Assembly (NCBI GenBank): GCA_963822575.1
Contig: CAWGHZ010000004.1
Span: 248,001 to 312,000, forward strand
Length of the DNA: 64,000 nucleotides
From: CAWGHZ01 sp963822575
GTDB taxonomy: Bacteria > Pseudomonadota > Alphaproteobacteria > MPNO01 > DASWLB01
Direction of reading: 5' to 3'
The translations under genes were made by a program, and so were the position numbers. Positions 8,958 to 17,040 of this stretch are shown piece by piece. Below the pieces are notes generated by a model, which did no database searches, was not told the DNA's origin, and was given only the letters and a program-made list of their open reading frames with translations. Each line of letters begins with the position of its first letter. Position 1 is the stretch's first letter.

Positions 8958-9821
8958 ATGGCGAACGCAGTCATCCGCTCCCGCTGGGTCATGGCCAACG
9001 GGGTGAGGACCCACTACTCGGAAACCGGCGACAACGGCCGGCCGATCGTCGCGCTGCACGGCGGTGGCGCCGGCTCGTCGGGCGCGGCCGGCATGGGCGC
9101 GGTCATGGAGCGGCTCGCCGACACCTACCGCGTCATCGCGCCCGATTCGATCGGCGGGTTCGGCCTCACCGACCCGTACGCGCCGGCGCCCCAGGGGCTC
9201 ATCAGCCGGACGCAGCACACCGCCGACGTGATCGACGCGCTCTGCCTCGACAAGTTCACCATCCTCGGCAATTCGCAGGGCGCGTTCTGCGCTGCCCTCT
9301 ATGCCATGCTGCACCCGGAGAGGGTCGACAAGGTCATCCTGGTCTCCTCCCTCACCATCGCCAACGCGATCGGCATCTCCCAGCCGCCGAACGACGCGAT
9401 GAAGGCGCTCGGCAGCTACGACGGCACGCGCGAGGCGATGCGCCGGCTCCTGGAGGCGCTGATCGTCGACCGCGCGCGCATCACCGACGCGCTGATCGAC
9501 GAACGCCAGGCGGCGGCGACGCGGCCCGGCGCGCTCGACTCGTTCAAGGCGTTCGGCAAGGCGATCCGCGCGACGCGCGAGGACCCGCTGCTCGCGCACC
9601 TCTCCAACATGAGGGAGAGCCTGCCGCTGCTCGCCAAGCAGCTTCCGACGATCTTCCTGTGGGGCGATTCGGACCCGTTCGCGATCCCGGCGACCGGCAA
9701 GCAGATCGAAGAGAAGGTGCCCGGCATCAGGTTCCACTGGGTCAAGGGCGCCGGCCATCAGGTGCAGAACGACAAGCCCGACGAATTGGCCGCCATCATC
9801 CGCGCCTTCCTCGGCGGATAG
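8958..9821 (+). CDS. alpha/beta hydrolase (meta-cleavage-product hydrolase-like)
   Basis: A 287-residue hydrolase with oxyanion-hole segment HGGGAGSSG (34-42), nucleophile elbow GNSQG (Ser about 106), acid in LWGDSDPFAIP and late catalytic His in KGAGHQVQ. This layout matches MhpC/BphD-type C-C bond hydrolases that act after extradiol cleavage. The start has a strong AGGAAGGA 10 nt upstream. It follows the LigB-type dioxygenase on the same strand, so ring cleavage followed by hydrolysis is a reasonable reading. The true substrate is unknown. Confidence 0.85.
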   Translation: MANAVIRSRWVMANGVRTHYSETGDNGRPIVALHGGGAGSSGAAGMGAVMERLADTYRVIAPDSIGGFGLTDPYAPAPQGLISRTQHTADVIDALCLDKFTILGNSQGAFCAALYAMLHPERVDKVILVSSLTIANAIGISQPPNDAMKALGSYDGTREAMRRLLEALIVDRARITDALIDERQAAATRPGALDSFKAFGKAIRATREDPLLAHLSNMRESLPLLAKQLPTIFLWGDSDPFAIPATGKQIEEKVPGIRFHWVKGAGHQVQNDKPDELAAIIRAFLGG

Positions 9822-9834
9822 CCGGCGCTTCGGT

Positions 9835-9858
9835 CCCGGGGCGGCATCGCCGCCCGGG
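9835..9858 (+). terminator. GC-rich stem-loop after the hydrolase gene
   Basis: CCCGGG pairs with CCCGGG and CGGC with GCCG around an ATC loop, with one bulged G. It lies 14 nt after the stop codon. There is no clear T-run, so termination is likely but not certain. Confidence 0.4.
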
Positions 9859-9859
9859 C

Positions 9860-9873
9860 TTGACGCACGTCAA
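9860..9873. promoter_or_regulatory. FNR/FixK-like palindrome upstream of the ABC membrane protein
   Basis: TTGACGCACGTCAA is a perfect 5-4-5 palindrome that fits the CRP/FNR-family half site TTGAC...GTCAA. It is centred about 75 bp before the gene at 9942. A closer FNR/FixK match lies near uspA at 11637-11650, which suggests shared low-oxygen control of this small block. Confidence 0.45.
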
Positions 9874-9941
9874 GACGGGCGCGCGAATTCGGCGCAGTCT
9901 CGCCTCGCGGCCGGACCGCCGGGCCGCCCCGAGGACCGAGC

Positions 9942-10889
9942 ATGCCCGCCCACATCTACCGCTATATCCTGAACACCACCGTTCGGCACCAGCTGCCGAT
10001 CTGCCTGTTGACCCTGGTGGTCGTCGGGTTGTCGATGGCGCCCCTGGAGCTGCAGCGCCGCATCATGAACGACGCGCTGGGCGCGCGAAGCGCCATGCTC
10101 CTCGCCCCGCTCGGCGGGCTCTACCTCTTGACGCTGCTGGTGCAGGGCGGCCTCAAATACTGGCTCAACCTGGCGCGCGGCCGGCTGGTGGAGGACACCA
10201 CGCGCCGGCTGCGCGAGGCGATCTACCGCCGCATCGGGCCGATGCTCGCGAACGGCCACAGCGTGGACGAGGCGCGCCGGCTGGAAAGCGGCGCGGTTGT
10301 TTCGATGGTCGCGTCCGAGGCCGAGGACGTGGGCGGGTTCGTCGGGGATGCGATCTCGCTGCCGCTGCTTCAGGGCGGCACGGTGATCGCGATCACCGGC
10401 TATCTCCTGTGGCTGCAGCCCTTGATCGCGAGTTTCGCCGTCATCGTCTACCTGCCCCAGATCTTCGCCGTGCCGCCGGTACAGCATACGATCAACCGCC
10501 TCGCCCGGCTCTACGCGCGCCAGGTGCGCCGGCTCGGCGACCTGGTGGTCGAGACCGCGGCGGGCGGCGCGGCAGGGGCGGCGCTGGCCGAGCCGTTCGC
10601 CCGCACCGCAACCTTCGCCTTCGACACGCGGGTCCGCATTTACCGCCGCAAGTTCTTCCTGACCGCCATCGGCAATTTCCTCGACGCGATGGGCCCGCTC
10701 GCCATCCTGATGATCGGCGGGTGGATGGTGATCCACCGCGGCATCGACGTCGGCACCATCGTCGTCTTCATCTCCGGCTTCCAGAAGATCGCCGGTCCGT
10801 GGGACGAGCTGGTGAATTTCTACCGCGCCGCGTCGAACGCGCAGACCAAGTACGCGCTGATGCGCGAGACCATGCTGGCGGGCGGGTGA
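9942..10889 (+). CDS. ABC transporter transmembrane-domain protein without ATPase domain
   Basis: A 315-residue protein corresponding to the ABC exporter membrane domain only: several hydrophobic helices and coupling-helix-like stretches (LARGRLVEDTTRRLREAIY). It ends with the QTKYALMRETMLAGG region that normally leads into the nucleotide-binding domain. A clean TGA follows; no Walker A sequence is seen in the about 120 bp before uspA. It may be a stand-alone membrane protein or a partner of a distant ATPase. The upstream FNR-like palindrome hints at oxygen or redox control. Confidence 0.7.
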   Translation: MPAHIYRYILNTTVRHQLPICLLTLVVVGLSMAPLELQRRIMNDALGARSAMLLAPLGGLYLLTLLVQGGLKYWLNLARGRLVEDTTRRLREAIYRRIGPMLANGHSVDEARRLESGAVVSMVASEAEDVGGFVGDAISLPLLQGGTVIAITGYLLWLQPLIASFAVIVYLPQIFAVPPVQHTINRLARLYARQVRRLGDLVVETAAGGAAGAALAEPFARTATFAFDTRVRIYRRKFFLTAIGNFLDAMGPLAILMIGGWMVIHRGIDVGTIVVFISGFQKIAGPWDELVNFYRAASNAQTKYALMRETMLAGG

Positions 10890-10921
10890 GGACGGAACGG
10901 GCGGATCGGCCGGACTACAAT

Positions 10922-10987
10922 GTAGGGGCGGGTCCCCGCCCCGCCCCTTGCGCTGCGCAACGCGGGCCGGTCGGGGACCGGCTCCTA
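10922..10987. repeat. dispersed palindromic GC-rich repeat (copy 1)
   Basis: GTAGGGGCGGGTCCCCG and a matching inverted half ending in CGGGGACCGGCTCCTAC form an imperfect palindrome between two genes. A related copy in the opposite order lies at 21045-21110. This looks like a REP-type intergenic repeat. Confidence 0.55.
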
Positions 10988-11012
10988 CGAATGCCGGGAC
11001 GCCCCCGCTACT

Positions 11013-11546
11013 TCACTTCACCGTCAGGACGGCGCAGGTGGCGCGCGAGGAGACCTTGTGCGACACGCTGCCGAGCAGGAGGCCCTTGACCTCGCCGAAG
11101 CCGCGCGTGCCCATGACGATCAGGTCGGCCTTCGCGCGCCGCGCCGCCTCGATCACCGCGTCGCCGGGATCGCCGTCGGTGAGCTCGGTCGCGACATTCT
11201 TCACGCCGGCCTCTTTCGCCGTCTTCTCCGCCCGCGCCATCACCTGGCGCCCGATCGGCTCGAGGAGCTCGCGCGGCGCCGGGATCGGGCCGTAGCTGCC
11301 GGCCATGCCGGCCGTCGCCATCGCGGACTGGATGTCGATCTCGTAATTGTCGAGCAGGTCGCGCTGGTCCTTCGTCAGGTCGCGCTTGACGGCGAGCTTG
11401 CGCAGCGTCTCCGAGCTCGCGTCGCGCAGCAGCACGTGCAGCACGACGAGGCGGGCGTTGAACTTGGCGCCGATCTCGCCAGCGAGCGCCAGGGCCTTCT
11501 TGGCGTGGTCGGAGCCGTCGAAGGCGACGACGATGGTCCGGATCAT
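11013..11546 (-). CDS. universal stress protein UspA family
   Basis: A 177-residue single Usp domain. It starts IRTIVVAFDGSDHAKKAL and ends with DLIVMGTRGFGEVKGLLLGSVSHKV, the ATP-binding G-x-x-G-x(9)-G-[ST] type motif. A ribosome binding site GGGGAGAAG precedes the ATG. A near-consensus FNR/FixK box sits about 90 bp upstream (11637-11650), consistent with the known low-oxygen induction of usp genes in alphaproteobacteria. Convergent or neighbouring genes give no further function. Confidence 0.9.
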   Translation of the reverse strand: MIRTIVVAFDGSDHAKKALALAGEIGAKFNARLVVLHVLLRDASSETLRKLAVKRDLTKDQRDLLDNYEIDIQSAMATAGMAGSYGPIPAPRELLEPIGRQVMARAEKTAKEAGVKNVATELTDGDPGDAVIEAARRAKADLIVMGTRGFGEVKGLLLGSVSHKVSSRATCAVLTVK

Positions 11547-11636
11547 GGTTTCTTCTCCCCTCTCGCGGGCCGGCTCGCGACGCCTGTCCGAGCCGTGCGG
11601 AATGCGCCTTCCATAGCACGGCCGGCCGGCGGTCCG

Positions 11637-11650
11637 TTGACGTAAATCAA
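11637..11650. promoter_or_regulatory. FNR/FixK box upstream of uspA
   Basis: TTGACGTAAATCAA fits the FNR/FixK consensus TTGA(T/C)-N4-ATCAA at both half sites. It lies 91 bp before the uspA start and 116 bp before the divergent MFS gene at 11766, so it could act on either, though uspA is the usual target. Confidence 0.65.
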
Positions 11651-11765
11651 CGGGGCGGCACCGGCAAAGGGTCTCGCACGAATCGGGCGCCGGTGTAACA
11701 TCCGCCGGATTCGGGACGCCGAGGCGGGCCACGCGCCCTGTTGCCTCGGCCGGGGGAGGGGAAAC

Positions 11766-13148
11766 ATGGCCAGTTTCGGTGAAGCTGCCGGTGCCGGCGG
11801 CAGCCTGAGGGAAATCAACGCGCGGCTCGAGCGGCTGCCCTACACCTCGTGGCACACGAAGATGCGGCTCATCTTCGGGACCGCATGGTTCTTCGACGCG
11901 TTCGATTCGCTCGCCATCGCCATCGTGCTGCCGGCGCTGATCGGGATGTGGAAGCTCCACCCCGAGCAGATCGGTGGGCTGATCTCCATCGGCTTCGCCG
12001 GCCAGCTCGTCGGCTCGATCGTCGCCGGCTGGGCGGCCGAGCGCTGGGGCCGCATCCCGACGGCGATGGTGACGCTCCTGATCTTCACGCTGGGGTCGCT
12101 CGCCTGCGCGTTCGTGTCGACCTACGACCAGCTTTTCTGGGTGCGTTTCGTGCAGGGTCTGGGGCTCGGCGGCGAGGTGCCGATCATGGCCGCCTATGTC
12201 AACGAGTTCGCCAAGGCCGAACGGCGCGGGCGGTTTTCGCTCGGCCTCCAGGTGCTGTTCGCCATCGGCCTGTTCATCTGCGCGCTGGTCGGCATCTGGG
12301 TGGTGCCGCATCTCGGCTGGCGGTGGATGTTCGTCATCGGCGCCGTGCCGGCGCTCATCGTGTTCCCGATGCGCTCGTCGCTGCCCAACTCGCCGCGCTG
12401 GCTGGCGAGCAAGGGCCGCGCCGCCGACGCTGCGCGCGCCATCGAGCGCATCGAGCAGGTGGCGCTATCCGAAGGCAAGACCCTGCCGCCGCTCCCTGCA
12501 CGACTGCCGCCGGTGATCGAAGCCGACACGCAATTCAGCCACCTTTTCAAGGGGCTCTATGCCAGGCGCACGGTGGTGATCTGGCTTCTGTGGATCTGCG
12601 CCTACTTCATCACCTACGGGCTGACGGCCTGGGCGCCGTCGCTGTTCCGCACAGTGTACAAGCTGCCGCTGCAGCAGTCTTTGACCTATGGCTTCGTGCT
12701 GCAGGGGATCGGGCTGATCGGGGCGTTCGCCACCGTGTGGCTCTTGGACGCGATCGGCCGCAAGCGGCTGTTCTCGATCGGCTTCCTGGTCGGCTGCCTG
12801 CCGCTGCTCGTCTTCGTCTTCCTCGGCCCGGTCTCGGCGGAGGACGTGCTGATCCTGGTCGGCGTCGGCTTCGCCTTCATCACGCCCCTCGCGCTCGGCC
12901 TCGCCACCTACACGGCGGAGAGCTATCCGAACCACATGCGGGCGCTCGGCGGCGGCGTCGCCGGGGCGTGGCAGCGCGGCGCGTCGATGGTCGGCCCGCT
13001 CGCGGTCGGGTTCGTCCTGGGGCACTGGGGACTCAACGCCGTGTTCGTGATGTTCGGCGTTTCGGCCCTGATCGGGGGGGTGGTCTGCGTCTCGCTCGCC
13101 GTCGAGACGCGCGGCCGCGTGCTGGAGGAGGTCTCGCCGGTCCTCTGA
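11766..13148 (+). CDS. MFS transporter (sugar/aromatic-acid:H+ symporter type)
   Basis: A 460-residue protein with about 12 membrane segments. Typical MFS landmarks are GWAAERWGRIPT between helices 2 and 3, LGLGGEVPIMAAYVNEF in helix 4, and SLPNSPRWLASKGR in the central loop, as in the sugar and aromatic-acid porter groups. The ATG follows GGGGGAGGGG. A strong hairpin terminator follows at 13171. The substrate could be an aromatic acid, given the nearby Rieske and LigB genes, but no sequence feature proves that. Confidence 0.85.
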   Translation: MASFGEAAGAGGSLREINARLERLPYTSWHTKMRLIFGTAWFFDAFDSLAIAIVLPALIGMWKLHPEQIGGLISIGFAGQLVGSIVAGWAAERWGRIPTAMVTLLIFTLGSLACAFVSTYDQLFWVRFVQGLGLGGEVPIMAAYVNEFAKAERRGRFSLGLQVLFAIGLFICALVGIWVVPHLGWRWMFVIGAVPALIVFPMRSSLPNSPRWLASKGRAADAARAIERIEQVALSEGKTLPPLPARLPPVIEADTQFSHLFKGLYARRTVVIWLLWICAYFITYGLTAWAPSLFRTVYKLPLQQSLTYGFVLQGIGLIGAFATVWLLDAIGRKRLFSIGFLVGCLPLLVFVFLGPVSAEDVLILVGVGFAFITPLALGLATYTAESYPNHMRALGGGVAGAWQRGASMVGPLAVGFVLGHWGLNAVFVMFGVSALIGGVVCVSLAVETRGRVLEEVSPVL

Positions 13149-13170
13149 CCGGCACGGCCTCGCTGCCGAC

Positions 13171-13201
13171 GAAGGCCCGGGCGAGCCCGGGCCTTCTTCT
13201 T
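13171..13201. terminator. bidirectional intrinsic terminator
   Basis: AAGGCCCGGG (13172-13181), loop CGAG, then CCCGGGCCTT (13186-13195), followed by CTTCTT. It lies between the convergent MFS and phoH genes and could serve both. Confidence 0.8.
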
Positions 13202-13211
13202 GCGCGGCCGC

Positions 13212-13943
13212 CTACAGCACCGAGAGCATTGCCGCCACCATCGGGTGGCGCACCACGTCCCGGTCGGTCATGCGGATCACCGCGACCCCGGCCATGCCGT
13301 CGAGCCGGGCGGCGATGTCGGTGAGGCCCGAGAGGCCCGGCAGCAGGTCGTTCTGGTCGGGATCGCCGGTCAGCACCATGGTCGAGTCCCAGCCCAGCCG
13401 GGTCAGCAGCATCTTGAGCTGGCCGAACGTGCAGTTCTGCGCCTCGTCGATGATGACGGCGGCGTGGTTCAGCGTGCGCCCGCGCATATAGGCGACCGGC
13501 GCGACCTCGACCGTGCCGTCGGCGATCAGGGCGCGCAGCCGCTTGGCGCCCAGCCGCTCGCCCAGCGCGTCCGTGATTGGCCGAAGGTAGGGGGCGAGCT
13601 TGGCGTGCAGGTCGCCCGGCAGGTACCCCAGGCTCTCACCCGCCTCGACCGCCGGGCGGCACAGCACGATGCGGCGCACCGTTCCCGCCTCGAGTGCCTC
13701 GACCGCCTTGGCGATCGCGAGGAAGGTCTTGCCGGTCCCGGCCGGCCCCAGGGCGATGACCACCCGTGCGGTCTCCAGCGCGGCGACGAAGGCGGCCTGG
13801 TTGGCGCTCTTCGGCCGCACGTTGCGCACGTAGCGGCTCGCGCCGTGGTCGCCCTCGAAGGGCCCCGGCGCCTCGGCCGTGCTGAACAGAGGATGGATTC
13901 CGTGCGTCTCGTGCCCGGCCTTGCGCGCGCTACGCTTGCCCAA
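13212..13943 (-). CDS. PhoH family ATPase
   Basis: A 243-residue P-loop protein: Walker A GPAGTGKTF, Walker B AVIIDEAQNCTFGQ and the conserved VLTGDPDQNDLLPG. PhoH proteins are ATPases linked to RNA metabolism and helicase or RNase activity. I chose the TTG start at 13943 because GGAGG lies 6 nt upstream and the product then begins GKRSARKAGHETHGIHPLF, like other short PhoH proteins. The longer reading from ATG 14108 adds an Arg/Pro-rich leader with no family match. Confidence 0.85.
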   Translation of the reverse strand: MGKRSARKAGHETHGIHPLFSTAEAPGPFEGDHGASRYVRNVRPKSANQAAFVAALETARVVIALGPAGTGKTFLAIAKAVEALEAGTVRRIVLCRPAVEAGESLGYLPGDLHAKLAPYLRPITDALGERLGAKRLRALIADGTVEVAPVAYMRGRTLNHAAVIIDEAQNCTFGQLKMLLTRLGWDSTMVLTGDPDQNDLLPGLSGLTDIAARLDGMAGVAVIRMTDRDVVRHPMVAAMLSVL

Positions 13944-14399
13944 CTTGACCTCCGCATGTGGTTGTGAAGCCCGCGCGCGGAACGGCGCCAAACTCCCGGA
14001 AACCGCCGGAAATCGGCGGTTCCGCTGGGGTTGGGGCGCGGGCGAGGCAGGTTGGCTCGGCAGCCGAGGAACGGTGCGGAAACGCAGGAACCGGCGAGCC
14101 TGAGCCATGGGACCGAACTTAAGGTCACGCCGGTGACGCTATCATGACAGCCGAATTCGGCGCCCGCCCGATCCGCGGGCCGGGCCCCGGTCATGCGTGG
14201 CCCCGCAGGGGCAGAACGCGGTCCCGCATCCCCTTTTCAACAAGGTAAAATTCTCTTGTCAACGGGCCCGCGTGCGGCTAGCTTCCGAGCCTAGATCACT
14301 TTAGCCGCCTTCGTCGCCGCGGCGGCGTACGGGCGAAAGCGGTCGTTAACGTCTCCGGTGCGATACAGCGTGTCGGTCACCTGAGCAAGTGGAGGGGAT
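13944..14399. other. intergenic region before the porin
   Basis: No gene is supported here if PhoH starts at 13943. It must hold the divergent promoters of phoH and the porin gene. A possible -35 TTGTCA at 14256 with TAGCTT 17 bp downstream is too weak to claim. The strong ribosome binding site GGAGGGG at 14391-14397 belongs to the porin. Confidence 0.4.
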
Positions 14400-15634
14400 A
14401 TGAAAAAGGGAACTCATGACGACCTCGGCGCTCGTCGCCGCGGGGATGTTCGGGCTGTCGGGCCACGCCCTTGCGCAGGGCAAGCCGATGAACCCGATCC
14501 AGCTCAAGGTCGGCGGCTACATGACCCAGTTCGTCGGCGTGGCCTCCAACCGGCCGAAGGCCGACACGGGGATCACGGCGACCGGTACGGTCGACCAGCA
14601 GACCGAGGCGGAAATCCATTTCGACGGCCAGGCCAAGCTGGATAACGGCCTGCAGGTCGTCGCCCATGTCGAGTACGAAGTCGCCGGCAGCCCGGGCAAC
14701 GTGGTCGACCAGGAATATTTGATCCTGCGCAACGGGTTCGGCCAGGTCATCCTGGGCAACGACGATCCGGTCGCCGCGCTGATGAACAACGGCTACATGA
14801 CGCCGTTCGTCACCACGGTCGGCGACAACCTGACCTATGACATCACGCCGTGGGTTCCCACGCCACGTGGTAGCCCGGTCACCCATGGGTCGCCCTTCGC
14901 CGGCGCCCTGCAGGACTCCAAGATGGAGGGCTGGATCGACGACGCGAGCGAGATCGTCTATGTCTCGCCGCGCATCGCCGGGCTGCAGGTCGGCGTCTCC
15001 TACGCGCCCGAACTCGGCCCAGCAGCTCATTGGTGGGTCCCAGCTTCGCACCCTGCCGGGCCAGACAGGGGCGGGCGGTCCCGGCAGGAGTGTGTCCGAC
15101 AACTGGTCGTTCGCGGCGAACTACACCTTCGCCATCGACCAGTTCAAGGTCGGCGCCTCAGTGGGCTACACGCGCGGCAACGGTCTTGGCAGAGCCGGGG
15201 GCGCAGCCACGGACAAGGACCCCCGCATGGCGGGCGGCGGCGTCCGGGTCGATTACGGGCCGTTCCGGGTGAACGCCGGCTACAAGAGCGTCTGGGGCCT
15301 CGAAAACGGCAACGGCAACGCGAACGGCACCGACACCCGCAACACGGCGACCGCCGGGTTTTCGAACCAGGGCCATATGTGGATGGCCGGCGCCCTGTAC
15401 CGGTGGGGTCCGAACGGGGTGAGCCTGGGCTGGCAGAAGGGCTATGAGCAGGGCATGATCGGCGCGCGTGCCACATCGCTGACTCTGATGAACGCCTCCT
15501 ACTCGCGTACCCTCGCGCCGGGCATCAAAGCCGACGCGAACGTCGCCTATGGGAACTTCGACGGCCAGGACCGAGCGGGCCAAGTGGGCCACGTCGGCTG
15601 GGCGTTCGTCACCGCCTTCCGCCTCGACTTCTAA
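14400..15634 (+). CDS. outer-membrane porin (frameshifted twice)
   Basis: A beta-barrel porin of the alphaproteobacterial type. ATG 14400 has an excellent GGAGGGG. Removing one G from the GGG at 14408-14410 joins MKK to TTSALVAAGMFGLSGHALAQ, a complete signal peptide. The mature part begins with IQLKVGGYMTQFVG, shows amphipathic strands throughout and ends in the aromatic-terminated FRLDF expected for BAM-assembled barrels. A second frame break lies near 15015-15030 (VSYAPEL to QLIGGSQLRT). The rest is intact, so assembly indels are more likely than a dead gene. A strong terminator follows. Confidence 0.8.
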
Positions 15635-15660
15635 ACGTCGCGGCAGAAGCGAAAAGACCA

Positions 15661-15691
15661 GGGGGCGGCTTCGGCCGCCCTCTTCGTTTTT
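15661..15691 (+). terminator. intrinsic terminator of the porin gene
   Basis: GGGCGGC (15663-15669), tetraloop TTCG, GCCGCCC (15674-15680), then TCTTCGTTTTT. This is a textbook rho-independent terminator 27 nt after the porin stop. Confidence 0.85.
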
Positions 15692-15710
15692 GGGGGTCGG
15701 AATCTCGGGC

Positions 15711-16311
15711 TTAGCGGAACGGTCGGTTGCCTACGATCCAAGCGACGATCGAGTAGCGTACTCCGTCAGTCACTGGCAGGACGCGATGCATCGCGTAGGC
15801 CGGAAACAGGATGATGGCGCCCCTCGCCCGCTCCGCCCTCGTCGTCGCGGTTCCAGTCGAGATTTCCAAGTCACCGCCCTGGTATTCGGTTGGGTCGCTG
15901 AGCTGGACCGAGACGCTGAGCTTGCGATGGGCGAACGCACCGCGCGCGCCCAGGTCCATATGCCAGTCATAATACTCGTGGGGACGGTAGGCACTAAACT
16001 GGAGCCGCTCCGATCCGGTCAGTTCGAACCCCCAGAACTCGTCGTTGAACTTGTTTACCGTGGCCGCGATGCGCTCGAGCATCCAGCCGTGCTCCAGAAC
16101 TCGGCGGAAACAGCGCGACGGTCGAACGACGCGCATCGGGTGCCCGTTCCAGCGCGGTCACCTGCCCGGCCGCCAGCGGTAGCGCGAGGCCGGCCGACAC
16201 AATTCGCGTACATTCTTCGCCGCTGAATAAAGGAACGGTCTGCACCAGCGGTGCCAGGATACGCGGCGGCTGCAATCTCGATTCGACCGGGGCGGCAGTG
16301 TATGTGGCCAT
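15711..16311 (-). CDS. 2OG-Fe(II) oxygenase, prolyl-4-hydroxylase/PKHD type (frameshifted)
   Basis: A protein of about 200 residues in two frames. It starts MATYTAAPVESRLQPP and passes LFSGEECTRI and RRSTVALFPP; a frame break at about 16091-16106 then leads to LEHGWMLERIAATVN. The Fe(II) ligands are visible as YDWHMDLG (H-x-D) and MHRVLPV (distal His), and the LSDPTEYQGGDLEI segment is typical of PKHD-type hydroxylases. It would hydroxylate a protein or small molecule using 2-oxoglutarate and O2. The single break inside an otherwise complete domain suggests an indel error. Confidence 0.75.
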
Positions 16312-16416
16312 GTTGGACGAGTCCCTAAGTTGCCGCAGTATATAGCGTCATTCGAGTCAGGCAACGAGGAGGGCTCTCCGCCCGTTAATGACCCGACACC
16401 ACGATATCGATCCCTG

Positions 16417-16587
16417 TCAATCTGTCCGGACCGGCGACGGTACGGCGCGACGCTTTGACAGCGAATCGGCCCGGCGCGTCGTCTCCGGCAGGCGGTAGCG
16501 CGGCGCGCAGGCGAGCACGATCTCGACGGCGCTCGCGAACGACATTCGATGACCGACCGAGACATAGACCGGCCGCGTCGCGGCACG
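16417..16587 (-). pseudogene. endonuclease V C-terminal remnant
   Basis: Only the last 56 codons resemble the family: RPVYVSVGHRMSFASAVEIV followed by RYRLPETTRRAD. This matches the end of endonuclease V (nfi), a deaminated-base repair enzyme of about 220 residues. The N-terminal three quarters, with the catalytic Asp and Glu, are replaced by the NUDIX gene just upstream. It is a deletion relic and cannot be active. Confidence 0.6.
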
Positions 16588-16592
16588 CGCGC

Positions 16593-17039
16593 TCACGCCC
16601 GCTTGCGCATGCCGGCGGCCAGGCGAATCACCCGCACGGTCTCCGACCAGGTGACGTAGCGCTCGATCTCCGCGATTTTCACCCACATCACCTCGGCCAC
16701 GTCGTCGGCCGCCACCGCCTCGCCGGCGCGCCACTCGGCCGCCACGTCGACCAGCGTGTAGTGCATGAGCACACGCCCGTCGTCATCGCGGCTGATGGCG
16801 TCGATCACGTCGATCAGCGCGAAGATCTCGGCATCGAGGCCGGTCTCTTCGGCGAGCTCGCGCCGTCCCGCCTCGAACACGGTCTCGCCCGTCTCCTGCG
16901 CGCCGCCGGGGATCGACCAGACGTTGCGGCGCGGCTCCTTGCCCCGCTTGCAGAGCAGCACCTCGTCGCCGCGGAACACCACGACGCCGACGCCCACGTA
17001 GGGCCGCGACGGGTAGGACCGGTCCTCGGGCACCGCCAC
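16593..17039 (-). CDS. NUDIX hydrolase
   Basis: A 148-residue protein with a complete Nudix box, G-A-Q-E-T-G-E-x(7)-REL-x-EET-GL, which binds Mg2+ and cleaves nucleoside diphosphates linked to another moiety. VWSIPGG before the box is typical of ADP-ribose and NADH pyrophosphatase-like members. It ends 1 bp before the downstream MFS reading on the same strand and runs into an endonuclease V relic, which suggests a local deletion joined these genes. The substrate is unknown. Confidence 0.85.
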   Translation of the reverse strand: MAVPEDRSYPSRPYVGVGVVVFRGDEVLLCKRGKEPRRNVWSIPGGAQETGETVFEAGRRELAEETGLDAEIFALIDVIDAISRDDDGRVLMHYTLVDVAAEWRAGEAVAADDVAEVMWVKIAEIERYVTWSETVRVIRLAAGMRKRA

Positions 17040-17040
17040 G

